Source: Lentisphaerota bacterium (lineage in GTDB: Bacteria > Verrucomicrobiota > Lentisphaeria > Oligosphaerales > JABHEG01). Taken from it: a DNA stretch of 38,344 nt. Numbering within the stretch: position 1 is the first letter of the stretch; every line of letters starts with the position of its first letter. Below the pieces are notes generated by a model. It was not told the origin of the DNA, made no database searches, and saw nothing but the letters and a program-made list of their open reading frames with translations. Made by a program: the position numbers and the translations under genes. Positions 23,776 through 31,686 of this stretch are shown in pieces. The stretch spans positions 1-38,344 of the forward strand of contig JABHEG010000149.1 in assembly GCA_018676675.1 (NCBI GenBank), written 5' to 3'.

Positions 23776-25665
23776 ATGACCGAAACGACGAGATCACGAG
23801 CTGCATGGAGCACGATCATGGCGGCGGCAATGGCGTGTGGCAGTCTTCAGGCCTCGCAGATGTACTACGTGGATTCGCGAACCGGGAGTGACCGGAACGA
23901 CGGGGCGTCGCCGGCGAGGGCCTGGGCGTCGCTGGCACGTGTCAACCGGGCGGCGCTGAAGGCCGGCGACACAGTACGCTTCGCGCGCGGCGCCCGTTGG
24001 CGCGGGACACTGATTCCGGTGAGCGGAGAAGAGGGAGCCCCAATCACCTACTCCGCGTTCGGGGCCGGTGAGAAGCCGCTCCTCCTGGGATCGGCCGCCA
24101 AGAGCCGGCCCGACGACTGGGTCAAAGAAGGAGAGAATCTGTGGGCCACCGCGACTCCAACCTGGCATCCTGGTACGAGAATCGCCGATCTGCAGCGTGA
24201 ATGGTGGGCATTCCACCGTGAGCAGGACGCGGATATCAGCCCGACAATCGAAGAAACGTCGGAAGGACGTGTGTTCATTATCGACTGCCGGCAGCCCGGT
24301 AGCCGCGGCAACTACATCCAAGGCTGGGGGCCGAAAATCGACTGGGAGAAGGTCGGCGATGCCGAGTCCCTGCTGCTCCGTTTCCAGGCCAAGTGCACAG
24401 TACCTTTCCGACTGGGCAACGTGCGGATCCTGCGAAATGGCAGTCCGTGGACTGCTGGAGCGACGTCCAACGCCGCCGAACTCCCCGAAATCGGGACCGA
24501 GTGGGGCGATTACGAGATCCGTCTGCAGATCAGGCAGCATGTTGACATCCCCCGCCCGAACATCTACCTCGGACAGGTGCTGCCCGCCGGCGCGACGTTC
24601 TGCTTCCGACCACGCGAGCTCGTGACGGCAACCTGCTCGCAGAACGCATCTGAGCGCCTGCCCGTCGATGCGGGGAACATCATCTTCGACAGGGGTAGGG
24701 CCTGCGGGTGGAAGCGTTGGAAGGCGGAGGATCTGGAGGCCGAATTCGACTACTTCTATGACGGGGACTCGCGACGTGTTTATCTTTACTGCGACAGGAA
24801 TCCGGCCGAGAAGTACGGCGAGATCGAGCTGGCCTTGCGCCGACACATCGTCAGCCAGAGCGGGAAGCACGACATCGTCTACGATGGGTTGAAGCTACTC
24901 TATGGAGCGGCCCATGGGTTCGGGGGCGGCTCGACCGTACGGATTACCATCCGGAACTGCGATCTCGGCTATATCGGCGGCGGCCACCAGTTCACCCGGG
25001 AGAACGGACGGCAGGTACGCTTCGGCAATGCCATCGAGTTCTGGGGCGCGTGTCGTGACAATCTTGTTGAGGGCTGTCGGATTTGGGAAGTCTACGATGC
25101 GGCGTTGACCAATCAGGGGCGCGGACCGAAGTCCATCCAGGAGAACATCACCTACAGGAACAATGTCATCTGGAATTGCGAGTACTCATTCGAGTACTGG
25201 AACAACCCCGAGACCGCACGCACGCGCAACATCCGGTTCATCAACAACACCTGCATCGATGCGGGCGTGGTCTGGTCCCATGCGCAACGTCCCGACCCAA
25301 ACGGCAGTCACCTGATGTTCTACTCGAACAGGGCCGACACGGAAGGTGTTGAGGTCAAGTACAACGTGTTCTACAACTCGACTCAGTGGGGCAGTCGTTA
25401 CAGCGCCGGCTGGAAGCCGCTCCCGGACATGGACTACAACGCGTGGTTCATTCCTGCCGGGGAATTGTGCTACTTTTTTCGGAACCACATCAAGGGCAAC
25501 GATATCGTGGGCTACCGCGAGAGGACCGGCCTGGATCAGAATTCGTTCTTCGGAGACCCGAAACTCAAGGATCCCGCGAACGGAGATTACTGCGTGGCAC
25601 CGGACAGCCCCATTCGCACGCTCCGCCCAGACGGTGCCCCAATCGGCGCCGAATCGCTTTGGTGA
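23776..25665 (+). CDS. Exported right-handed parallel beta-helix protein
   Basis: 629 aa with a signal peptide (hydrophobic IMAAAMACGSLQA, cut near residue 26). The mature start MYYVDSRTGSDRNDGASP and KAGDTVRFARGARWRGTL mark the DUF1565-like opening seen in pectate-lyase-type beta-helix proteins. Residues about 150-290 look like an inserted carbohydrate-binding-like beta-sandwich (VFIIDCRQPGSRG, WGDYEIRLQIRQHVD). Coil repeats return from about 375 (VRITIRNCDLGYIGGGH, NLVEGCRIWEVYDAAL, NITYRNNVIWNCEYSFEYWNN, NIRFINNTCID). It is probably an extracellular polysaccharide lyase or hydrolase, but catalytic residues are not identifiable. Confidence 0.82.
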   Translation: MTETTRSRAAWSTIMAAAMACGSLQASQMYYVDSRTGSDRNDGASPARAWASLARVNRAALKAGDTVRFARGARWRGTLIPVSGEEGAPITYSAFGAGEKPLLLGSAAKSRPDDWVKEGENLWATATPTWHPGTRIADLQREWWAFHREQDADISPTIEETSEGRVFIIDCRQPGSRGNYIQGWGPKIDWEKVGDAESLLLRFQAKCTVPFRLGNVRILRNGSPWTAGATSNAAELPEIGTEWGDYEIRLQIRQHVDIPRPNIYLGQVLPAGATFCFRPRELVTATCSQNASERLPVDAGNIIFDRGRACGWKRWKAEDLEAEFDYFYDGDSRRVYLYCDRNPAEKYGEIELALRRHIVSQSGKHDIVYDGLKLLYGAAHGFGGGSTVRITIRNCDLGYIGGGHQFTRENGRQVRFGNAIEFWGACRDNLVEGCRIWEVYDAALTNQGRGPKSIQENITYRNNVIWNCEYSFEYWNNPETARTRNIRFINNTCIDAGVVWSHAQRPDPNGSHLMFYSNRADTEGVEVKYNVFYNSTQWGSRYSAGWKPLPDMDYNAWFIPAGELCYFFRNHIKGNDIVGYRERTGLDQNSFFGDPKLKDPANGDYCVAPDSPIRTLRPDGAPIGAESLW

Positions 25666-25830
25666 CTCAGGGCCCGAGGCCCGCGGGAATCCCCGACCCC
25701 AACCTCGCGCGGCCAAGTCGGAGCGATCGAGGCCAGGGCTCCTGAACCAGAGAACGCATTGTTTGACTGACTACGGTCCGGAGCAGAAAGCAAATCGGAT
25801 GACTGACCCCGAACCCGCGGGATTGCTGAA

Positions 25831-26100
25831 TTGTCGCGCAAGTATCAAAGCCTCAGGTCTGGTGATAGAGACATCGAGACGTTCAGGTCGACGGCCGCAA
25901 TACTCGAACGAGCGGCATCCTCGGTGCAGCCTTCTTTCCTGCAGGCCGCTGGACTCTTCTACTCAGCACAGTCAGCGGCGATTGCTAGGGACTGGCATAC
26001 AGCCAAACGGATCGCTCTGATCGTGGCACATAGGTATGCCTTGAGCTCGTTTGGGGCCAGCGCCCGGAAGATTGTCAAGAGGGTCGAGAGCCGTGAGTGA
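25831..26100 (+). CDS. Small hypothetical protein, coupled to the next gene
   Basis: 89 aa from a TTG start with no clear Shine-Dalgarno. It is helical and rich in Ala, Ser and Arg (LQAAGLFYSAQSAAIARDWHTAKRIALIVAHRYAL). I do not recognise it. Support comes mostly from its stop overlapping the GTG start of the next gene by 8 bp (GTGAGTGA), a common coupling arrangement. The true start could differ. Confidence 0.4.
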   Translation: MSRKYQSLRSGDRDIETFRSTAAILERAASSVQPSFLQAAGLFYSAQSAAIARDWHTAKRIALIVAHRYALSSFGASARKIVKRVESRE

Positions 26101-26584
26101 GGAACCTTCGCCAAAACGTCGAGTGTCTGGGGAGGTCCTGAGACTGATCGGGACAGCGTGTGTTGTGGCTGGCCTCGCGCAGTTCGTCTTCATTCCTCGA
26201 GGCGTTGCGGCCCGCGGCGTGCCCGGGGAGATGCTGCTTTTTATCGGGCGGTTGCGCCAGATCCGAGAAGTACACGGTTGGCCCACCGTCGACTCGATCG
26301 CTTCGGTCTGGCGACAGAACTTCCCTGATGACGCCCCCCCGTTGCCTGTCAGTGAAGCCCCCGGTGTTTTCAAATACCGCAAGTGCGTCATCGAGTACAA
26401 GTACGATCCTGCGAGCATGTTGGGCCCAAGACACCATCTGCTGAAGGGCCCCCTTGATCCCAGCGTATACCTGCTGCGCCCTGTTACGGGCATCGTCGTA
26501 TTCTTGCTCGGCACCATTCTGCTGCTCTGCGCAGCCTTTGCGCCCACCTCCACACAGCGAAGAGGGACGTCTGGCGCGGCGTAA
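26093..26584 (+). CDS. Hypothetical two-TM membrane protein
   Basis: 163 aa from the GTG at 26093. One membrane helix lies near the N-terminus (VLRLIGTACVVAGLAQFVFI) and one near the C-terminus (TGIVVFLLGTILLLCAAFA); the 85-residue loop between them (FIGRLRQIREVHGWPTVDSIA) should face the periplasm. I do not recognise a family. It overlaps the preceding small gene by 8 bp, so the two are probably co-translated. It ends before an inverted-repeat element that separates it from the reverse-strand deacetylase gene. Confidence 0.6.
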   Translation: MSEEPSPKRRVSGEVLRLIGTACVVAGLAQFVFIPRGVAARGVPGEMLLFIGRLRQIREVHGWPTVDSIASVWRQNFPDDAPPLPVSEAPGVFKYRKCVIEYKYDPASMLGPRHHLLKGPLDPSVYLLRPVTGIVVFLLGTILLLCAAFAPTSTQRRGTSGAA

Positions 26585-26705
26585 GCTCCCGGTGACCTGC
26601 CCCTTCTGGACTGGAGCCGGGTCAGCGACGCTTAGCTTGCTGGAGTGAAGGCAATTATGTACTGTTCTTTCCGGTGGTCGCGCTGAGCTGAGCCCAATAA
26701 TCGTT

Positions 26706-26848
26706 ACCGTTAAGCTGGTGGGGTCTCGGCGTTCGACCGTAGCGTCGGTCTCTGGCCGGCGGCTGTCCCGGTGCCGTGAGCGCCACGAACGCCGCCCGGA
26801 GCGCGGCGCTACTGCCGGACACGCAAAGCAGGCCCCCAGCTTAACGGT
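26706..26848. repeat. 143-bp element with 13-bp terminal inverted repeats
   Basis: ACCGTTAAGCTGG at 26706-26718 is repeated as its exact complement at 26836-26848. The inside is GC-rich and self-complementary in places (GGCGGCTGTCCCGG, CGCCGCCCGGAGCGCGGCG). It lies exactly between two convergent genes, whose stops are at 26584 and 26864. It could be a MITE-like or REP-like mobile element or a large bidirectional terminator. No flanking target duplication is clear. Confidence 0.5.
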
Positions 26849-26863
26849 TACCAATAGTCGCCC

Positions 26864-27958
26864 CTATCTGCGCTGGAGGTCTCTGAGCTCTCTGTAGCCG
26901 ATGAGAACGATGTTCTTGTCCTGCAGCAGGCTTCTCATATCCGGATCGTCGAGGAATGCTCCGTATTCCCCGTTTCGCCAGCGCCAGCTGTTGGTGATAC
27001 TCCTGAGTTCATCGCCGGCGATCGCGGGGTGGATATAGATTTCAGTCACTCCGGGGGCCAGGTTGCTCAGCACGCTGAGCCAGTGTTCTTTCGCCGTTTT
27101 GCCCTGTTTATCCCCCATGATCAGATGGTCGGGGAAGACAAGTCCCAGCCCGCGGAGCAGGAATCGGAGCCGGCCCGCACCATGCTTCTCAAGCAGATCC
27201 TGTGACGGCATTCTGAGGGGAACATCGTAGGCCAGGGCCAACCGAATGTACTGAAGATAGTAGCGGAGATCGTACTGCATCGTCCCCATGTGGGAATCGA
27301 TGTGAGTGATGTCGATTCCGTCCGTGAGTGCTTTGTCGATCTGTGCAATGCTCTCACGGCGGCACTCGGAGGGGTTGGAATGGCCGTAGACGCCGTTCTC
27401 TCCCTGGACCTTGGGCCACATGCACCCCGTGGGGTCGATCAGGCCCGGTACCTCGTCCGCCGGGAGCAGCGGCCCCCACCGGTGTGTCTTCCATTCGGCG
27501 GTATGGGTCAGGTGAACGCCGAGGTCCATGTCCGGATGCGCCCGCGCATACTCGGCCATGGCGGGAAATCCCGGACAGGGCACCATCAGAGTGGCACTGG
27601 TGATCATCCCCTTCTCCATGCCCTGGATGATCGCGTCGTTGGCGGGCTGACACATGGCACCGTCATCCGCATTGACAATGAGCAGCCGGTCTGTCGCCTT
27701 ATAGCCTAGCCGGACAGTAAGCGGGACACGGTTCCGCGAAACCAGCACACAGAGAATGCTGACAGCACAGACCAGCAGGAGCAGACCAAGGATGGGCACG
27801 CCAATCAGGGCCACTCGCAATGGCTTCCGCCACGGTCGGCGCGGGGGGGCTTCCCCAGCAGGGGGCACAGAGAGCTCCGACGCATCCGTGGACGTTGCAC
27901 TGTCAGCTTTCTTTGGTTCCTGCACTCGTTTGTCACCCCGCATTTCCATCAACGACAT
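26864..27958 (-). CDS. Membrane-anchored ChbG/HpnK (YdjC)-like carbohydrate deacetylase
   Basis: 364 aa from ATG 27958 (alternatives at 27949 and 27943; none has a strong Shine-Dalgarno). After a charged, Pro/Ser-rich segment comes one membrane helix (about 48-74), then the YdjC-fold domain: Asp98/Asp99 in LIVNADDGAM, His149/His152 in DLGVHLTHT, and His219/His223 in ITHIDSHMG, which are the metal and catalytic residues of this family. Family members remove N-acetyl groups from sugars. The usual ChbG is cytoplasmic without an anchor; the N-terminal helix here suggests an extracytoplasmic domain acting on envelope or hopanoid-type glycoconjugates. Confidence 0.82.
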   Translation of the reverse strand: MSLMEMRGDKRVQEPKKADSATSTDASELSVPPAGEAPPRRPWRKPLRVALIGVPILGLLLLVCAVSILCVLVSRNRVPLTVRLGYKATDRLLIVNADDGAMCQPANDAIIQGMEKGMITSATLMVPCPGFPAMAEYARAHPDMDLGVHLTHTAEWKTHRWGPLLPADEVPGLIDPTGCMWPKVQGENGVYGHSNPSECRRESIAQIDKALTDGIDITHIDSHMGTMQYDLRYYLQYIRLALAYDVPLRMPSQDLLEKHGAGRLRFLLRGLGLVFPDHLIMGDKQGKTAKEHWLSVLSNLAPGVTEIYIHPAIAGDELRSITNSWRWRNGEYGAFLDDPDMRSLLQDKNIVLIGYRELRDLQRR

Positions 27959-28301
27959 TGAGCTTACGGACGGCTCCACGCCGCAGCGCCCTGCGGACAG
28001 GTCTGTCGTCCAGACAGTATACACGGCCAGAATCCGCCGTTCCCTTCTTCCCGCCGCCTTGTCGCCACAGAACCAAAGAAAGGAGAACGGAATCGCGTAA
28101 GATCCAGTGGTCTCGTGCCAATACATAGGTGAGGTGTGGCGGCGTGTTGACGGGGTCTGGAGCAATGCGATTGGGGTTCTCGGGGAGACGGTCGCAGCGC
28201 GGTTCCGCCCGGCGACTTTCGGCCAACGCGAAGGTACGGCGAAACCCAAGGGAACCCAGAGATCAGAGACCGCCTCTTACACTCACCGAGGGAGACGTAG
28301 C
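27959..28301. other. Divergent intergenic region, deacetylase versus hydrolase
   Basis: It must hold two promoters, but I see no full -35/-10 pair; TTGACG near 28148 lacks a good -10. Two short hairpins, CCGCAG-CGCC-CTGCGG and GTCTG-TCGTC-CAGAC, lie near 27980-28015 just upstream of the deacetylase start. No gene is supported. Confidence 0.35.
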
Positions 28302-29186
28302 ATGCCGAAAACACTGGGCATCCTGTTCTTGCACGGAATCGGTACACTGCAGATGCATATGGACCCAGATGCCCCTTACTCCAAGGACCTGGAGAAAGGG
28401 ATTCTGGAAAGACTGCCGCACGCGAAGAAGGCGAACGTCGCGTTCCAAGAGGTCATCTACCAAGATGTCCTTGATCAGTACCAGAGCGTCTACTTCGAAG
28501 AGGCCATGAAGAAGGGCCTCGATGATCGTTGGACACGTCTGCTCTTCATGAAAATCCTCGGCGATGCCACGGCCTATGCCAACAACAAGGTGAAGGTCCA
28601 GGTGAAGGGCGTTGCCGAAACACTCTACAACAGTGTGCATGGGAAGATCGATCAGGCCATTGCCGAACTGGAAGGGAAACTCGATCCCGGGGCCAAGCTG
28701 GTGGTCCTGGCGCATTCACTCGGTGGGCTCGTGTTCTGCAACTACATCTATGACATCCTGCACGACAGCCGGGGTGGCCTCCCGCCACTTAACACGCCCT
28801 TCAGGAAGCTGGAAACATGCGAAGCGATGGTGACTTTCGGCTGCAATATCCCCCTCTTCGCGATGACCCTTGACCAATTCAAGCCGATCAGTATCCCGCT
28901 CAGTAACCACGGCATTCCACCCAACAGCGGAGCCTATAGGAAGCGCCGCTGGCTCAATGTGTACGATCGTGACGACCCCTTGGGCTGGCCACTGCTGCCG
29001 CTGACGAAGACCAAGTGTCGCGATCCTCAACACGCTGGGATCCTGAAGGCGACCGTCGTGGATAAGAACTTGGAGGTCGGCGCGTTCTGGAATCCGTTAC
29101 AGACCACACTTGCGTCGCATTTGTTGTACTGGGGAGATTCCGGATTTGCCAAGAAGGTCTGTGGACATATCAAAGCATATATCTAG
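28302..29186 (+). CDS. Alpha/beta hydrolase (lipase-like)
   Basis: 294 aa from the ATG at 28302, supported by GAGGGAG about 8 nt upstream; the longer open frame before it is not coding-like. ILFLHGIG (7-14) is the oxyanion-hole strand and loop, and Ser139 in LVVLAHSLGGLVFCNY is the nucleophile elbow (GxSxG variant AHSLGG). The late WNVYD-like segment (LNVYDRDDPLG) may supply the acid and the final His lies in the C-terminal part (SHLLYWGDSGF). There is no signal peptide, so it is probably a cytoplasmic esterase or lipase with unknown substrate. Confidence 0.8.
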   Translation: MPKTLGILFLHGIGTLQMHMDPDAPYSKDLEKGILERLPHAKKANVAFQEVIYQDVLDQYQSVYFEEAMKKGLDDRWTRLLFMKILGDATAYANNKVKVQVKGVAETLYNSVHGKIDQAIAELEGKLDPGAKLVVLAHSLGGLVFCNYIYDILHDSRGGLPPLNTPFRKLETCEAMVTFGCNIPLFAMTLDQFKPISIPLSNHGIPPNSGAYRKRRWLNVYDRDDPLGWPLLPLTKTKCRDPQHAGILKATVVDKNLEVGAFWNPLQTTLASHLLYWGDSGFAKKVCGHIKAYI

Positions 29187-29343
29187 TGCGGAATCGAAGG
29201 GAGAAACGGATTGGCTTGGATGATCGTCAGACTTAGACCAACAACGTCCTCAATCACTGTAAACAGACCAGGGGAATCACCCGTCCACGCACCCGGAAGC
29301 GAGAATGAAATGGCCCTGTGGTCGGCGCACGCGAAGACATTCC

Positions 29344-29372
29344 TTGACGCGTGCTTCCGTGGGTGCTAAGAT
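29344..29372 (+). promoter_or_regulatory. Sigma-70-type promoter of the H-X9-DG prepilin gene
   Basis: TTGACG (5/6) at 29344-29349, a 17-bp spacer and TAAGAT (4/6) at 29367-29372, giving a leader of about 75 nt before the ATG at 29456. Confidence 0.55.
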
Positions 29373-29455
29373 CAAGGTAAGTTCGTTGGCTTTTTCTTGG
29401 CCACGCTATCGGTGAGTTTGGCTTGCCGGCAGAATCCACATAGGAGACCCTCTCA

Positions 29456-30214
29456 ATGGCATCACCCTACACCCACCCGACACGTTCCACCGAGGAGTTC
29501 ACGCTTATCGAACTTCTCGTCGTGATAGCGATTATCGCTATTCTGGCGTCCATGCTGCTTCCGGCCTTGTCCAATGCTCAGGGGAAGGCATTTCAGGCTT
29601 CCTGTCAGGGGAACATCAAACAGATGGCCGGTGCCAGTCAGATGTACGTCGACGATAGCGACGAGTACTGGTTCGCCTGGTCGCGCCGGCGCACGGAGCC
29701 GAAGATGCCACATGACCTCGTTATCGACTACCTGGGCGGCAACAAGGAAACCATGGTGTGCCCTTCTTCTCGGCTGAGTTCCCAGCCGTACACCGAGACC
29801 TACGTTACCATGAAGATCGAGAACGCTCGAGGTTCTGGGAACTACACGTGGTTCAACGGAGGCAGCTGGTCCTACGCTTCACATGACGCCGGCAACAGTG
29901 GCTACAGGGGTGTTGCCCGCGCGTACGTCAACGATGACCTGCCAATCCCGATGAAGGCTAACTACTACAGCAAGCCGGCTGAGCAACACATGGTCGGCGA
30001 CGCCGCTCACATGTGGGGCGGCTGGGGGGCCATGGTCTGGGCTAACGGTTGCTGCGGCCAACATGGCTCCAATCCGGCCAGGGACCACCACAATTCGCGC
30101 CACAGCAAGGGCGAGAATTGGGCCTTCATCGACGGCCACGCGGCGTGGCAACCATCCCAGCAGCTCTACAACACACGCGGCTCGAAGTTCTACATCACCC
30201 CCAGTAACCACTGA
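29456..30214 (+). CDS. Prepilin-type protein with H-X9-DG C-terminal motif
   Basis: 252 aa. The N-terminal leader ends at EE and is followed by FTLIELLVVIAIIAILASMLLPAL, the standard class III prepilin helix with Glu at +5 and a -1 Glu instead of Gly. The C-terminal motif runs from His216 to Asp226-Gly227 (HSKGENWAFIDG), the H-X9-DG signature of the large prepilin-like families of Planctomycetes, Lentisphaerae and Verrucomicrobia. Such proteins occur in many paralogous copies per genome and their role (surface fibre or secreted pseudopilin-like protein) is unproven. AGGAG lies 9 nt before the ATG. The gene appears monocistronic. Confidence 0.88.
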   Translation: MASPYTHPTRSTEEFTLIELLVVIAIIAILASMLLPALSNAQGKAFQASCQGNIKQMAGASQMYVDDSDEYWFAWSRRRTEPKMPHDLVIDYLGGNKETMVCPSSRLSSQPYTETYVTMKIENARGSGNYTWFNGGSWSYASHDAGNSGYRGVARAYVNDDLPIPMKANYYSKPAEQHMVGDAAHMWGGWGAMVWANGCCGQHGSNPARDHHNSRHSKGENWAFIDGHAAWQPSQQLYNTRGSKFYITPSNH

Positions 30215-30476
30215 GCTTTTTCACACCGACAAGAAGCTCCCATGGGTGACTCACGCAGGATGGGGTCTGGGCGGCACGACGTCGCTGTTTTCACGAGCTT
30301 CTTCTCAGATCGGGGTCAGCATCTGCCGCGTTTGAGGGCGCCCCCCGGGCACGACCTGCGCTACGCGGTTGACAAGAAGTGCATCCTGATCTACCGCCGC
30401 AAGCCTGTGGACGATCCCTGCCTTGAGCTCGCGGCTGCCCCAATCCACAAATTCCAGGGCCTATCCCCGCCTCCCC
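30215..30476. other. Intergenic region after the prepilin gene
   Basis: No supported gene. A forward frame at 30242-30530 contains a plausible peptide (LRYAVDKKCILIYRRKPVDDP) but no ribosome site or recognisable domain. A weak imperfect hairpin (GAGCTTTTT with AGAAGCTC) at about 30214-30240 might terminate the prepilin transcript. Confidence 0.35.
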
Positions 30477-30654
30477 TTAGTACCTGTAGTCCCAGTAGGT
30501 CTGGACGGTGGTCGTCCTGGCAAGGGGCATGAACAGGTTCGCAGCTTTGGTCCATTCGGCATGCCCGTCGACCATGACGTAGTTCGCTGCGATGAGGGGC
30601 GCGAGATTTCGAGCGTCCCTCTCGATCGACTTGTCCAAATATCTCTTCCGGAAT
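30477..30654 (-). pseudogene. Decayed 3' end of an H-X9-DG prepilin-type gene
   Basis: On the reverse strand about 59 codons end in IAANYVMVDGHAEWTK and then VQTYWDYRY and a stop. The NYVMVDGHAEW block is the C-terminal VDGH signature of H-X9-DG prepilin-like proteins, as in the intact gene at 29456. The frame is interrupted upstream by a stop at about 30655-30657, and no N-terminal prepilin helix lies further upstream. The sequence upstream is the hairpin array. It is therefore a truncated remnant, probably separated from its front by insertion or deletion. Confidence 0.6.
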
Positions 30655-30678
30655 GCGTTTCACCACCCGCTGCGCTGG

Positions 30679-30950
30679 AGCACACAGAGACACGGAGAAG
30701 GCGGAAGAGGAGATTGGCGGATTCCGCATCCGGCTTGCAGCCGAACACGAACTCCGCCAATGTTCTTCCCTTCTGGAGAGCACGGAGCAACAGGGCTTCT
30801 CTCTCGTGTTCTCCAAACCAGAAGCAATGTGGCGAATGCGTGCTGCCGGTTCGGCGGCGGCGCGTATACGCCACATCTCCGTGTTCTTCTTCTCTCGACT
30901 CCGTGCCTCAGTGAACTCCGTGGTTCAGGTCCGGAGTCCCGTTCCGGTTT
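30679..30950. repeat. Array of three imperfect hairpins flanked by diverged inverted sequence
   Basis: Hairpin 1: ATTGGCGGA (from 30713) with TCCGCCAAT (to 30761), with an inner CGGCT-TGC-AGCCG. Hairpin 2: CTTCTGG (from 30770) with CCAGAAG (to 30824), extended by a GAGAGCACG-like stem. Hairpin 3: ATGTGGCG (from 30827) with CGCCACAT (to 30876). The flanks 30679-30711 and 30877-30925 share an inverted CTCCGTGT-type motif. The design is symmetrical and non-coding, resembling a composite repeat rather than a gene. Confidence 0.55.
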
Positions 30951-31009
30951 CTTTGGACAACGAATGGATGAGGGGCGCTGTGACTGCTGGAGCGAAGCGG
31001 CGGCAGTTC

Positions 31010-31213
31010 TCAGCGTCCCTCTCGATCCTCTTGTTGTCTGTCCAGTCTCGATGTTGAGTCCGCAATCGCGTAGGCAATGACGCCTCCAGCGATCATCACC
31101 GCCCCCGCTACCGCTGTCGCCCCTCGCTGCGGCATGAAGAGATTGCTAATATCTCCCAGCACGATCAGCGCGCCGACTACGACACAAGCAATCGCCACTG
31201 TCCTTGCTTTCAT
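31010..31213 (-). CDS. Small two-TM membrane protein
   Basis: 67 aa. Two hydrophobic helices (VAIACVVVGALIVLGDISNLFM and AVAGAVMIAGGVIAYAIA) are joined by a short loop (PQRGAT), followed by a charged tail (RLDRQQEDREGR). AGAAGGA lies just before the ATG on the reverse strand, and a CATAAT-like -10 lies about 30 bp upstream. I do not recognise a family. The last 16 bp of coding sequence are repeated 400 bp away within the prepilin remnant. Confidence 0.65.
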   Translation of the reverse strand: MKARTVAIACVVVGALIVLGDISNLFMPQRGATAVAGAVMIAGGVIAYAIADSTSRLDRQQEDREGR

Positions 31214-31608
31214 CGTCCTTCTCCCTCAGACAACGTTCTAGAGATTATGTGTCGCGCAGCCGGCACATAGTCCCTGTTGAACTTGGCCATTCGGGATTGG
31301 GCTTGCGCATTCCGGAATTCTCTCCTCATCATCTTGAGTTTACAGTAGGACGGAGAGATCCTGGTGGCAAGGAAATCGGGTGTTTTTGGGGCGGTAGAGA
31401 GGGATTTGGTAAGGGAGCAACGTGCCCGGGTGGCGGAGTTTCTGACACCCGGATGGATTGCTGGGGATTATGCGGGGAGAAGGAGAGAGATTGCCGGGGA
31501 TGCCCGAATGCCGGGGAAGAGGGCTCCGCGTCGCCAGGCTGTGCGCACGGTGAGTTTCTTGGAGCCGCAGAGCGGACAGCAGTCGCGGGTGTCTTTGCGG
31601 AGTTAGCT
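31214..31608. other. Gene-poor region with a doubtful short frame
   Basis: The only weakly plausible frame is forward 31364-31606 from a GTG (80 codons, REQRARVAEFLTPGWIAGDY). It has a poor ribosome site and no recognised domain. I see no other gene; the region might hold a decayed gene. Confidence 0.25.
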
Positions 31609-31686
31609 GCAGTGGCACCCGCTCCCACATTAGAGGGACTCCCCCTCCCGTTGGTCAGGGCTCTGACGGAAGCGAGCCGCTCCCGT
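31609..31686 (-). repeat. REP-like array, copy C
   Basis: Read on the reverse strand it has three successive units starting with ACGGGAG, ACGGGAG and GTGGGAG, each followed by a small stem (GGCTC/GAGCC; GAGGG/CCCTC; GCGG/CTGC around GTGCCA). The third unit and its spacer are close to the inner part of copy A (GGCACC then CTCCCACATT, 17 of 19). It is a diverged member of the same family. Confidence 0.5.

Noticed and set aside
27959..28249. N-terminal extension of the deacetylase frame up to 28249
   Set aside because: The residues do not resemble a signal or domain and would overlap the promoter region of the divergent hydrolase; a start near 27958 is preferred.
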